Source: Lancefieldella parvula_C | GTDB lineage: Bacteria; Actinomycetota; Coriobacteriia; Coriobacteriales; Atopobiaceae | Length of the DNA: 54,591 nt | Assembly (NCBI RefSeq): GCF_000758945.1 | Contig: NZ_JRND01000016.1 | Coordinates: 1 to 54,591 of the forward strand | Direction: 5' to 3' | In this document: one piece after another, positions 43,101-51,387 of the stretch | Layout of the letters: the number at the start of each line of letters is the position of its first letter | Position numbering within the stretch: the stretch's first letter is position 1 | Position numbers and translations under genes: made by a program | The notes under the pieces: generated by a model | Database searches by the model: none | What the model saw: the letters and a program-made list of their open reading frames with translations, nothing else | Told to the model about the DNA's origin: nothing

Positions 43101-44477
43101 TCATTCTTGTACGGCATCTTCCCTTAAGCCGCTCTGCCTTTGGTGCTTATAGAACTCTGCGATATGTACAAAAAGCAGGCCCAAGATTGCAGAAGCAAAC
43201 GATGCAGCAAGAACGGCTACTTTAGCTGCAAGAATCTCCCCTGCGTCTGGGAATGCAAGGTTAGAAATAAGAATTGACATGGTAAAGCCTAAGCCACCCA
43301 TAAGACCAACGGCTGTAATCTGAATCCAGTCAACCTTTGCAGGAAGTTTGCAGATTTTAACCTTTACCAACAGGAATGTCACAAGAATAATTCCCAATGG
43401 CTTTCCAAGAACGGCGCCAAAGAATACGCCGTGAGCAATGTTGCTGCTAAGAAGCGCACCAAAATCTGCTCCCACGAGCGTAATCTGCGCATTAACAAAC
43501 GCAAAGATGGGCAGAACAACAAAGTTCACAAAGACAGAAATGTAGTGCTCAACGCGCTGAAGTGGTGGAGTTACGTGATGCATGACCTGCTCGATTGAGT
43601 TAGCTCCATGCGTAAAGTCATGCTGACCTAAAACGTGATGTTCATCGTCGTAGTGATCATCAAGCTCACGAGCACGCCTAGAAAGCCAACTACCCAGCTT
43701 GCTCAGACGAACATCAGAGTGAGATGGCAAGAAGAAGGCAAGGAGAACACCTGCAAGAGTAGCGTGAATTCCTGAGTGATACATGCAAACCCAGAGCACC
43801 AAACCAACAAGCAAATACGGACCAGAAGAGTAAATCTTCAGGCGATTCATTCCCCACAAAATGACAAGTACTCCAAGAGAAGCTGCTAACCAGGCAATAT
43901 CTGGCGTGTGACCATAGAAAAGCGCAATGACCACAATAGCCAGGATATCATCAGCAATTGCAAGTGTCTGGAAAAAGACCTTGGTTTGCGGACTAATTCT
44001 GTTGCCCAACAGCGACATAACGCCAAGCGCAAAGGCAATATCGGTTGCAATTGGCGTTGCCCATCCATGAGGGGCAGTGCTTGCGTTAAGCGCCAGATAA
44101 ATAAGAGCAGGAACTGCAACGCCACCAACAGCCGCAAGCATAGGAAGCATTGCCTGTCTTGGCTTTCTAAGCTGGCCAACAGTTACTTCATACTTGAGCT
44201 CAATACCTACCAGCAAGAAGAAGATTGCCATAAGGAAATCATTCACAAAGGTTTCTAGAGCCATATGTGCATGAATCATTCCAAGCGAGAAACTCATTTG
44301 CACTTCAAGAATTTCTCGAACCACCTCATGAGCAGGTGAGTTGGCAACTACAAGCGCAATAAGAGCTGCAAGTACCATGACTGCTGCCGCAATAGTGCTG
44401 TTAGAGGTGATTTTCTTTAGAGAAGAGCGCTGACTAATTCTTCTTACAACTGCGGGCTCTCTATAAATACTAGACAT
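43101..44477 (-). CDS. nhaA: Na+/H+ antiporter NhaA
   Basis: A 458-residue antiporter with about 12 helices. Diagnostic segments are NDFLMAIFFLLVGIELKYEV, GWATPIATDIAFALGVMSLLG and IADDILAIVVIALFYG, with the Asp-Asp pair of the ion site in the last, and GGLGFTMSILISNLAF. It exports Na+ or Li+ in exchange for protons. A soluble His/Asp-rich loop (DDHYDDEHHVLGQHDFTHG, about 270-290) is longer than in E. coli NhaA. No regulatory gene of the nhaR type is adjacent. Confidence 0.95.
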   Translation of the reverse strand: MSSIYREPAVVRRISQRSSLKKITSNSTIAAAVMVLAALIALVVANSPAHEVVREILEVQMSFSLGMIHAHMALETFVNDFLMAIFFLLVGIELKYEVTVGQLRKPRQAMLPMLAAVGGVAVPALIYLALNASTAPHGWATPIATDIAFALGVMSLLGNRISPQTKVFFQTLAIADDILAIVVIALFYGHTPDIAWLAASLGVLVILWGMNRLKIYSSGPYLLVGLVLWVCMYHSGIHATLAGVLLAFFLPSHSDVRLSKLGSWLSRRARELDDHYDDEHHVLGQHDFTHGANSIEQVMHHVTPPLQRVEHYISVFVNFVVLPIFAFVNAQITLVGADFGALLSSNIAHGVFFGAVLGKPLGIILVTFLLVKVKICKLPAKVDWIQITAVGLMGGLGFTMSILISNLAFPDAGEILAAKVAVLAASFASAILGLLFVHIAEFYKHQRQSGLREDAVQE

Positions 44478-44580
44478 TATCTGCCGTTCTCTCTTTATCT
44501 AAATGGTATTGACCGTTAGCTATGAAAGTTTTTCTCGATGTATATGCCTAGTGTACCGTCTACCTACCGTTGAGGGCAAC

Positions 44581-44610
44581 TTGTCATATCTCAAGAAAAC
44601 GGGGTATATC
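44581..44610 (+). promoter_or_regulatory. possible promoter of the degV gene
   Basis: TTGTCA (44581-44586) and TATATC (44605-44610) are 18 bases apart, about 70 bases before the degV start. A resemblance only. Confidence 0.3.
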
Positions 44611-44681
44611 TCTATGTAAAATGTGGGTAATAGAAAGTCAACGTTTAGCTACTTGTAGCACGTATATATTTGGAGCGGATA

Positions 44682-45539
44682 ATGGACACTAAACGAATTG
44701 CCATCATCACAGACTCAGGAACTAATGTCCCACCTGATTTTGTTGCTGAACACAATATTCGTATCACCCCACTTCGCATTAACTATTCTGACGGCTCTTC
44801 CTACGAGTCTGGTATTACCATCACGCCAGCTGAGCTTGTTGCTCGCTTTGAAGAAGAAGTTCCTAAGACATCACTTCCTTCTCCTGAGGGCATTAAAGCT
44901 GCCTTTGATGATGCAAAAGCAGCGGGGTACGAGGGTGCTGTTTACGTTGCTATCTCCTCTGGACTTTCTGCTACCTGCGATACTGCTCGCATGATTGCGG
45001 AGTCCATTACAGACTTCCCTATTTATGTTGTTGATACCAAAAACATTGGCATTGCTTCTGGCCTTATTGTTATTGAGGCTCAACACCTTATTGAGCAGGG
45101 CCTTTCTCTTGAGGAGATTGGCGCCAAACTTGATCAGGCTTCTCTGAACACACGTGTATATTTCTCCGTTCCAAGCCTTGAGTATTTACGCAAAGGTGGC
45201 CGCATTTCTGAGGCAATTTATCGCATTGGTTCCATGTTGAACATTAAACCTGTTCTTACCTGCGATGAAAATGGCAAATACACCATTGCCAAGAAGACTC
45301 GTGGTTGGCAGAAGTCTCTAGCAGGACAAATTGCTCTGGGAGCAACCTTTGCTCAGCAATTTGACCGCGTTCATGTAGGAATTTGTTGCTCCGCGCCTAA
45401 TATCATTTACTCCGAAATGGAAGCCATGATTAAAGAGGCAATCCCTAATGTCACCGACTTTAGGTATGTCGAGGCTGGCTCAGACCTTGTTGTCCATACG
45501 GGACCAGGTCTTGTTGGCTATGCCGTATTTGGCTACTAA
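44682..45539 (+). CDS. DegV family fatty-acid-binding protein
   Basis: A 285-residue DegV protein. These bind fatty acids, and some act as FakB, presenting fatty acids to the FakA kinase for phospholipid synthesis. Family marks: IITDSGTNVPPDF at the start, TSLPSPEGIKAAF, VYVAISSGLSATC and SLEYLRKGGRISEA, then HTGPGLVGYAVFGY at the C-terminus. The ATG at 44682 follows TTGGAGCGG; a TTG four codons upstream is the alternative. A clear terminator follows. The FakA partner is not in this window. Confidence 0.93.
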   Translation: MDTKRIAIITDSGTNVPPDFVAEHNIRITPLRINYSDGSSYESGITITPAELVARFEEEVPKTSLPSPEGIKAAFDDAKAAGYEGAVYVAISSGLSATCDTARMIAESITDFPIYVVDTKNIGIASGLIVIEAQHLIEQGLSLEEIGAKLDQASLNTRVYFSVPSLEYLRKGGRISEAIYRIGSMLNIKPVLTCDENGKYTIAKKTRGWQKSLAGQIALGATFAQQFDRVHVGICCSAPNIIYSEMEAMIKEAIPNVTDFRYVEAGSDLVVHTGPGLVGYAVFGY

Positions 45540-45566
45540 CAGTTAATCGCCTCATGCAACTAAGAA

Positions 45567-45595
45567 CAGCCGCCCACTCAGGCGGCTGTTTTCTT
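45567..45595 (+). terminator. Rho-independent terminator of degV
   Basis: CAGCCGCC and GGCGGCTG form an 8-bp GC-rich stem with a 6-base loop, followed by TTTTCTT. It lies 28 bases past the stop. Confidence 0.85.
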
Positions 45596-45610
45596 GTAAA
45601 GAGTATGTGT

Positions 45611-45630
45611 GGCGAGAAGATCTTCTCGCC
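45611..45630. repeat. 20-bp palindrome made of two head-to-head GGCGAGAA motifs
   Basis: GGCGAGAAGATCTTCTCGCC is a perfect 20-bp palindrome consisting of two opposed copies of the dispersed motif. It lies between convergent genes (degV and rnhA), just after the degV terminator and 14 bases from the rnhA stop. It could add transcription termination for rnhA, but no T run follows. Confidence 0.85.
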
Positions 45631-45643
45631 CTATGCGTTTAGG

Positions 45644-46156
45644 TTACAGCAACGGCTGATCAGCAAAGAATCCCTGGTCGTCAAGAAGATTGGAGCCGTC
45701 AGCAGCTTCAGTAGCCAGCTGATCGCAGCGCTCGTTAAGCGGATGACCGGCGTGGCCCTTGACCCACTTGAAACTTACCTCATGGTCTTCCATGGCGGAA
45801 AGCAAACGCTTCCAAAGATCAACGTTTTTGACAGGCTCTTTTGATGCTGTCTTCCAGCCTTTTCTAATCCATCCCGAGACCCATTTTTGATTAAACGCAT
45901 CAACAACGTACTTAGAATCGGAATAAAGCTCTACCTGGCAGGGGCGCTTAAGAGCCTCAAGTGCAACGATGACGCCGAGGAGCTCCATGCGATTATTCGT
46001 AGTAGTTTTATAACCCTGGCTGAACTCTTTGGTGTGCTGCTGGCCGGAGGGATCGGTGTACAGAAGCACGGCCCCATAGCCACCAGGACCAGGATTTCCT
46101 CGAGATGCACCGTCTGTATAGACCGTGACGTGCATGTATGAGGTCGCTGCCTCCAT
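45644..46156 (-). CDS. rnhA: ribonuclease HI
   Basis: A 170-residue enzyme that degrades RNA in RNA-DNA hybrids. The catalytic acids are visible in VYTDGASRGNPGPGGYG (Asp), NRMELLGVIVALE (Glu), LYSDSKYVVDAF (Asp) and NERCDQLATEA (Asp), with the His loop in KGHAGHPLNERCD. The ATG at 46156 has AGAGGAG eight bases upstream. It adds about 15 residues at the C-terminus compared with E. coli. Located 34 bases downstream of polA on the same strand, so Okazaki-fragment enzymes are adjacent. Confidence 0.95.
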   Translation of the reverse strand: MEAATSYMHVTVYTDGASRGNPGPGGYGAVLLYTDPSGQQHTKEFSQGYKTTTNNRMELLGVIVALEALKRPCQVELYSDSKYVVDAFNQKWVSGWIRKGWKTASKEPVKNVDLWKRLLSAMEDHEVSFKWVKGHAGHPLNERCDQLATEAADGSNLLDDQGFFADQPLL

Positions 46157-46190
46157 ACCAAATCTCCTCTAGAACGCGCCTCTTACGTGT

Positions 46191-48929
46191 TTACTTTGCC
46201 TCAGCCCAATTGGAACCATAGCTGACATCGGCAATGAGAGGAACACGCAGGGTAACAACGTCTTCCATAGTCTCTTTTACCAGTTTAGAAACTGTCTCAA
46301 TCTCTGACTCTGGAACTTCCAAATCAAGTTCGTCGTGAATCTGAAGAATCAGTTTTGACGCAAGACCTTCATCACGCAGGCGTTTCTCGACATTAATCAT
46401 TGCAATTTTGATAATGTCTGCGGCACTTCCCTGCATAGGGTGATTCATAGCGGTGCGCTCGCCAAAGGCAATAAGCTGGCGATTTGACTGGTTGAACTCT
46501 CTAATGTGGCGCTTACGCCCATACATGGTTACCGCATAACCAGTCTCGTGAGCAGTGCGGACAGAATCATCCAGATAGGCACGAACGCCAGGATATGCGT
46601 CAAAGTAGCGGTCAATCATCTCTTGCGCTTCCTTGCGGGAAATCTTCAGAGACGTTGCCAGACCAAAGGCCTGCTGACCATAGACAATGCCAAAGTTAAC
46701 TGCCTTAGCACGGCTACGAAGTGCTGGAGTGACCTCTTCAACAGGCACGCCAAAGACGCGTGCAGCAGTTGCGGCATGGAAATCAGCACCAGAGTTAAAT
46801 GCTGCTACCAGGTGCTCATCAGCCGAGAGATGCGCAAGCAGGCGAAGCTCAATCTGAGAGTAGTCGCAGGCGAGAAAAACGCTGCCCTCGGGAACGGTAA
46901 AGGCGGTGCGAACACGATGTCCCAGCTCAGAGCGGGTAGGAATGTTCTGCAGGTTTGGATCAGAGCTGGAAAGCCTTCCTGTTGCAGCAACAGTCTGATT
47001 GAATGTGGTGTGGATGCGCTTATCGCCACGAATAAGCGAAGGAAGCGCATCGAGATAAGTTGATTTGATCTTGGCGCGCTCACGATATTCAAGGACGTCA
47101 GCAACAATCTGGTACTCCTGCGCCAGGTCTCCAAGCACCTTTGCGTTGGTGGAGTAGAACCCGGTGCGCGTCTTTTTGAGGCCATAAGTTGGAAGTTTAA
47201 GCACGTCAAACAGGATATGTGAAAGCTGGCTTGGAGAATCCAAGTTAAAATCCTCGCCTGCTGTCTGGTGAATGCTTGCCACACGCTGTGCAATATCTTC
47301 ACCCAGCTCCAAAGACTGCTTAGCAAGCTCTTGAGGATCAACGTAGAGACCACGACGCTCCATCGCAGCAAGTACAGGCAAAAGTTGCATCTCCAGAGAA
47401 GTAAAGAGCTCCAAAGAACCATCGTCTTCAAGCTTTTTAGTGAGCACAGGCACAAGAGCCCTTGCAGCTACAGCTCTTAGTGCTGCAGCTGGAATCTCAT
47501 CTGTAGGCTCAGGAAGCTCAGAGCCAAAGTACAGCTCAACCAAGCCGTTGATATCAAAGCTTGAACGATCAGACTCAAGCAGATACGCGGCAACACCCGT
47601 GTCAAAGAGGTGATCAGAATCAATGGTCTCAATATCCAGTTTCTGTGGCTCAGACGAATCAACAGGGCTTACCTCGTGTAGCAGCGCCTTGACATCGTCT
47701 GCAGCAACACGGGCTTCTCGCAAAATACGTAAGAGCGCTGCGGTGGCGTTTTCTCCTTCAAATTTGAGGAGCGCCTTTTCTGTAGACACCCAAAGCGTGC
47801 GAGAAAGGCTAAAGAGGGCTCCAGCGTCCGCAGCTGAATCCTCAGCAACGCCAATCCACTCCTGGTTCTCAATTGCAGCAGTGAGCGCAGCAGATGCATC
47901 TCCTGCCTGCAAAAACACTGATGGAATAGGAAGTGCAGGTGTAGCAGAGGCGGTTTGTGCGACTGCGCCAGCGGCAGAGCCACCGGCCATGCGAGCAAGC
48001 CTTGAGGTCATACCGGTAAAGCCCAAAGCAGAGAAAGCCTTGACCACGTCATTTGGATCAAATGTTGGGAACTGAGCGTCGTCCAGGTTGATATCAAGCG
48101 GCGCATCGGTGCGAATAGTTGCCACCTTACGGGAGAGCAGCGCGTCATCAATATGCGCGCGAAGATTTTCTCCCACCTTGCCCTTAACCTCGTCAGCGTG
48201 AGCAATGACCTGGTCAAGCGAGCCATACTCCACAATCAGAGCAGCGGCTTTCTTGGGGCCAATTCCAGGAACGCCTGGAATGTTGTCTGAAGAATCTCCC
48301 TTAAGGCCATAGAAATCTGGAACAAGCTCTGGCGTAATACCAGCGTAGAGATCTGCCACAGTCTCTGGCGTCATAATTGAGACGTCAGAAACGCCCTTGC
48401 GCGTAGAAACAATCTTAACGTTTTCTGTGGAGAGCTGGTACATATCGCGGTCGCCCGTGAAGAGCAGCATCTGATAGCCCTCTGCCTCACCACGGCGGGC
48501 AAGGGTACCCAAGATGTCGTCGCCCTCCCAGCCTTCAAGCTGGCAGACAGGAACATCCAAGGTCTTGAGCAGCTCCTTGACTATGGGAAACTGTGCGTGC
48601 AAAGCAGGGTCCATAGGAGGACGCTGAGCTTTGTACTGCGGCAGCATATCAATGCGAACCTGCGGTTTTCCCTTATCAAAGGCACAAATCACGCCGTCAG
48701 GCGAGAAGGACTCAACAAGCTTGATAAACATGTTGAAGAAGCCAAACAACGCGCCAGTTGGCGTACCATCTGGAGCTGCCATTGGCTGACGGATTGCATG
48801 GAATGCTCGGTGCATGAGCGAGTTTCCGTCAATAACGGCAATGGTCCTACGTGGTTTAACTGCACCTTCTTTGATTGATGCAACCTCGTTTTGATCTGTA
48901 GTATCAACTGGCATAGTAGTATCAGACAT
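46191..48929 (-). CDS. polA: DNA polymerase I
   Basis: A 912-residue polymerase. The 5'-3' exonuclease domain (about 30-320) starts IAVIDGNSLMHRAFHAI and includes LEGWEGDDILGTLARRGE and YGLKGDSSDNIPGVPGIGPK. The middle region lacks the Asp-x-Glu residues of a proofreading domain and looks inactive. The polymerase domain has motif A FLACDYSQIELRLLAHL, motif B RAKAVNFGIVYGQQAFG and motif C LQIHDELDLEVP. The start at 48929 follows GAGGAGCAGG; an upstream 26-codon extension is unsupported. Divergent from glnA. Confidence 0.96.
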   Translation of the reverse strand: MSDTTMPVDTTDQNEVASIKEGAVKPRRTIAVIDGNSLMHRAFHAIRQPMAAPDGTPTGALFGFFNMFIKLVESFSPDGVICAFDKGKPQVRIDMLPQYKAQRPPMDPALHAQFPIVKELLKTLDVPVCQLEGWEGDDILGTLARRGEAEGYQMLLFTGDRDMYQLSTENVKIVSTRKGVSDVSIMTPETVADLYAGITPELVPDFYGLKGDSSDNIPGVPGIGPKKAAALIVEYGSLDQVIAHADEVKGKVGENLRAHIDDALLSRKVATIRTDAPLDINLDDAQFPTFDPNDVVKAFSALGFTGMTSRLARMAGGSAAGAVAQTASATPALPIPSVFLQAGDASAALTAAIENQEWIGVAEDSAADAGALFSLSRTLWVSTEKALLKFEGENATAALLRILREARVAADDVKALLHEVSPVDSSEPQKLDIETIDSDHLFDTGVAAYLLESDRSSFDINGLVELYFGSELPEPTDEIPAAALRAVAARALVPVLTKKLEDDGSLELFTSLEMQLLPVLAAMERRGLYVDPQELAKQSLELGEDIAQRVASIHQTAGEDFNLDSPSQLSHILFDVLKLPTYGLKKTRTGFYSTNAKVLGDLAQEYQIVADVLEYRERAKIKSTYLDALPSLIRGDKRIHTTFNQTVAATGRLSSSDPNLQNIPTRSELGHRVRTAFTVPEGSVFLACDYSQIELRLLAHLSADEHLVAAFNSGADFHAATAARVFGVPVEEVTPALRSRAKAVNFGIVYGQQAFGLATSLKISRKEAQEMIDRYFDAYPGVRAYLDDSVRTAHETGYAVTMYGRKRHIREFNQSNRQLIAFGERTAMNHPMQGSAADIIKIAMINVEKRLRDEGLASKLILQIHDELDLEVPESEIETVSKLVKETMEDVVTLRVPLIADVSYGSNWAEAK

Positions 48930-49047
48930 ACCTGCTCCTCTTTGTTTGCGTACCTCTATTGTACTAAGACTTTCTCCGCTTATGCGCGCCAGAGCCTCTG
49001 GAAACAAAGCCCAGGTCTCTTCTAGCGGCGACTAAATTTTTTGTAAT

Positions 49048-49118
49048 CGTTATGTTTCTGTTTGTATCCTCGCCACTCTGCCTCTGCCAAACGTGCGAAA
49101 ATAACAACCAACATAACG
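49048..49118. promoter_or_regulatory. inverted repeat in the polA-glnA divergent region
   Basis: CGTTATGTT (49048-49056) and AACATAACG (49110-49118) are a perfect 9-bp inverted repeat 53 bases apart, upstream of glnA. It could be a looping operator for nitrogen control; no classical GlnR site is evident. Confidence 0.3.
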
Positions 49119-49174
49119 TGCCCAGCACGCGAGAAAACAGACTAACTGCCAGCATTTACCCACAAGGAGGGGCT

Positions 49175-51268
49175 GTGGCTCACGACAAAGTTTCTCAGGA
49201 ATTTGGCTCACTTCTCTTTACCGACGCAGACATGCAAGAACGCCTGCCAAGGCCAACGTACAAGAAACTTCGTAGTGTCATCCAGGACGGCAAGCCGCTT
49301 GACCTCGACATTGCAAACGAGGTTGCGCATGCCATGAAAGAGTGGGCGCTAGAAAAAGGTGCTACTCACTTCACCCACTGGTTCCAGCCTCTCACAGGCA
49401 TTACTTCCGAGAAGCACGACAGCTTTATGACTCCTCAGGGAAACGGCACTATTTTGATGTCCTTCTCGGGAAAAGAGCTGGTACAGGGCGAGCCTGACGC
49501 ATCAAGCTTCCCTTCTGGCGGACTTCGCGCCACATTTGAGGCTCGTGGTTACACGGTTTGGGATCCTGCAAGTCCAACCTTCATCAAAGATGAAGTTCTC
49601 TGCATTCCAACAGCATTTATTTCATACACCGGAGAAGCTCTAGACAAGCGTACTCCGCTACTTCGCTCTCAGGTTGCCCTTGAGAAGCAGGCCAAGCGCG
49701 TTCTTGCACTTTTTGGACAAGAGCCTTCTCGCGTTGTTACAAACATTGGCCCTGAGCAGGAGTACTTCCTTATCAAAGAGGAAGACTTTGAGCAGCGCCC
49801 TGACCTTATCCTTTGCGGTCGTACTCTCTTTGGTTGTGAGCCAAGCAAGGGCCAAGAGCTTGATGAGCACTACTTTGGCGCCATTCGTCCAACCGTCAAC
49901 AACTTCATGAAAGAGCTTGATGACGAGCTCTGGAAGCTGGGCATCCCTGCAAAGACCAAGCACAATGAGGTTGCTCCTTGCCAGCATGAGCTTGCACCTG
50001 TCTTTGAGCAAGGTGCACTTGCTATTGACAACAACCTCCTGACCATGGAGAAGCTCAAGCTTCTTGCAACTCATCACGGTCTTGCCTGCCTTGAGCACGA
50101 GAAACCCTTTGAGTACGTCAACGGCTCTGGTAAGCACGACAACTGGTCGCTCTCTGCAGATAACGAGAATCTGCTTGAACCTGGTGATAAACCTGGCGAG
50201 AATCTCCGCTTCCTGGTCTTCCTTGCATGCCTTGTTGCCGCTGTTGACTCTCATGCAGACCTTCTGCGCATGTCTGTTGCTTCTGCTGGAAACGATCACC
50301 GCCTTGGCGCAAATGAGGCTCCACCTGCAATTGTTTCCGTCTTCCTAGGCGCCGCACTTTCTGTAATTGTTGACGACCTCATCACAGGCTCCGATGTTCA
50401 CGGTGCAAAGCGCACTCGTATGGATCTTGGCGTACCAACACTACCTGCAGTCCTTAGGGACAATACAGATAGAAACCGTACCAGCCCCTTTGCGTTTACT
50501 GGTAACAAGTTTGAGTTCCGTATGTGCGGCAGCCAGCAGAACCTCTCTGATCCTAACGTCATTTTGAACACCATTGTTGCCGAGCAGTGTGACCGCTTTG
50601 CAAACGATCTCTCAAATGCTTCTGAGGAGAACTTCACTAAGGAAGCTTTGAGCTGGGTTATTGACACCTTTAAGGCTCACGAGCGCATCCTCTTTGAAGG
50701 CAATGGCTACTCAGGCGATTGGGAGAAACTTGCCGAGGAGCGCGGTCTTCCAAACCTCCGCACCACCCCTGAGGCACTTCCTGCAATGGTTGCTCCAGAG
50801 AACATTGAGCTCTTTGAGCGCTACGGTGTTCTTTCCCAGGCAGAAGCACAGGCTCGCTACGTTGCAAAGGCAGAGCAGTACGCTAAGGTTCTTAACATTG
50901 AGGCTCGTACCATGCTGTATATGACGCGCCACATGTATCTGCCTGCACTCTTTACCTACTCAAGTGATGTTGCCTCTTCAGTTGCTGCTAAGCAGGCTAT
51001 TGGTATCAAGAGCGCTGCAGAAACAGAGATTGTTGAGAAGCTCACCGCAGGTATTGACGAGATTTATGCAGCTACCAACAGCCTTGATGAGATCAATACC
51101 ACAGCTCACCAGATGAAAGATCAGCCTCAGGAGCAGTGCGAATACTACTGCAATGAAGTTCTTCCTGCTATGGCCCGCCTGCGCAGCGCCGTTGACTCCA
51201 TGGAGCTCATCTGCGGACACGACTGGTGGCCAGTTCCTAGCTACAACAAGATGCTCTTCTACGTCTAA
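49175..51268 (+). CDS. glnA: type III glutamine synthetase
   Basis: A 697-residue GSIII (GlnN type), a large form distinct from the usual 450-residue GSI. It shows FTHWFQPLTGITSEKHDSF, NIGPEQEYFLIKEED, APVFEQGALAIDNN, EKPFEYVNGSGKHDNWSL and GANEAPPAIVSVFLG. It joins ammonium to glutamate. I start at GTG 49175 because AAGGAGG lies four bases upstream; the ATG frame further up is not supported. C-terminus IELICGHDWWPVPSYNKMLF-like matches the family. Followed by a motif pair and a terminator. Confidence 0.95.
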   Translation: MAHDKVSQEFGSLLFTDADMQERLPRPTYKKLRSVIQDGKPLDLDIANEVAHAMKEWALEKGATHFTHWFQPLTGITSEKHDSFMTPQGNGTILMSFSGKELVQGEPDASSFPSGGLRATFEARGYTVWDPASPTFIKDEVLCIPTAFISYTGEALDKRTPLLRSQVALEKQAKRVLALFGQEPSRVVTNIGPEQEYFLIKEEDFEQRPDLILCGRTLFGCEPSKGQELDEHYFGAIRPTVNNFMKELDDELWKLGIPAKTKHNEVAPCQHELAPVFEQGALAIDNNLLTMEKLKLLATHHGLACLEHEKPFEYVNGSGKHDNWSLSADNENLLEPGDKPGENLRFLVFLACLVAAVDSHADLLRMSVASAGNDHRLGANEAPPAIVSVFLGAALSVIVDDLITGSDVHGAKRTRMDLGVPTLPAVLRDNTDRNRTSPFAFTGNKFEFRMCGSQQNLSDPNVILNTIVAEQCDRFANDLSNASEENFTKEALSWVIDTFKAHERILFEGNGYSGDWEKLAEERGLPNLRTTPEALPAMVAPENIELFERYGVLSQAEAQARYVAKAEQYAKVLNIEARTMLYMTRHMYLPALFTYSSDVASSVAAKQAIGIKSAAETEIVEKLTAGIDEIYAATNSLDEINTTAHQMKDQPQEQCEYYCNEVLPAMARLRSAVDSMELICGHDWWPVPSYNKMLFYV

Positions 51269-51287
51269 TTCTTCATCAGGGCTTCTT

Positions 51288-51311
51288 GGCGAGAAAACCG
51301 GTCTTCTCGCC
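51288..51311. repeat. inverted pair of GGCGAGAA motifs downstream of glnA
   Basis: TGGCGAGAAAACCGG followed by GTCTTCTCGCCA makes a stem of 9 or more base pairs from two opposed copies of the dispersed motif (51288-51295, 51304-51311). It is 20 bases past the glnA stop and 17 bases before the conventional terminator, again between convergent genes. Confidence 0.85.
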
Positions 51312-51327
51312 ACTCCACCTATACAGC

Positions 51328-51358
51328 AAAACGGCTCAGTTTACCTGGGCCGTTTTTT
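51328..51358. terminator. bidirectional terminator between glnA and the binding-protein gene
   Basis: AAAACGGCTCAG and CTGGGCCGTTTT pair around TTTAC, with a T run of six on the plus strand and AAAA giving TTTT on the minus strand. Serves the convergent genes on both sides. Confidence 0.85.
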
Positions 51359-51387
51359 GTATTCAACCTCTTAAGATATGGCAAAGG

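Noticed and set aside
44478..44681. A tRNA or structured RNA in the nhaA-degV divergent gap
   Set aside because: No cloverleaf, no TTCGA-type loop; the region looks like two divergent promoters only.
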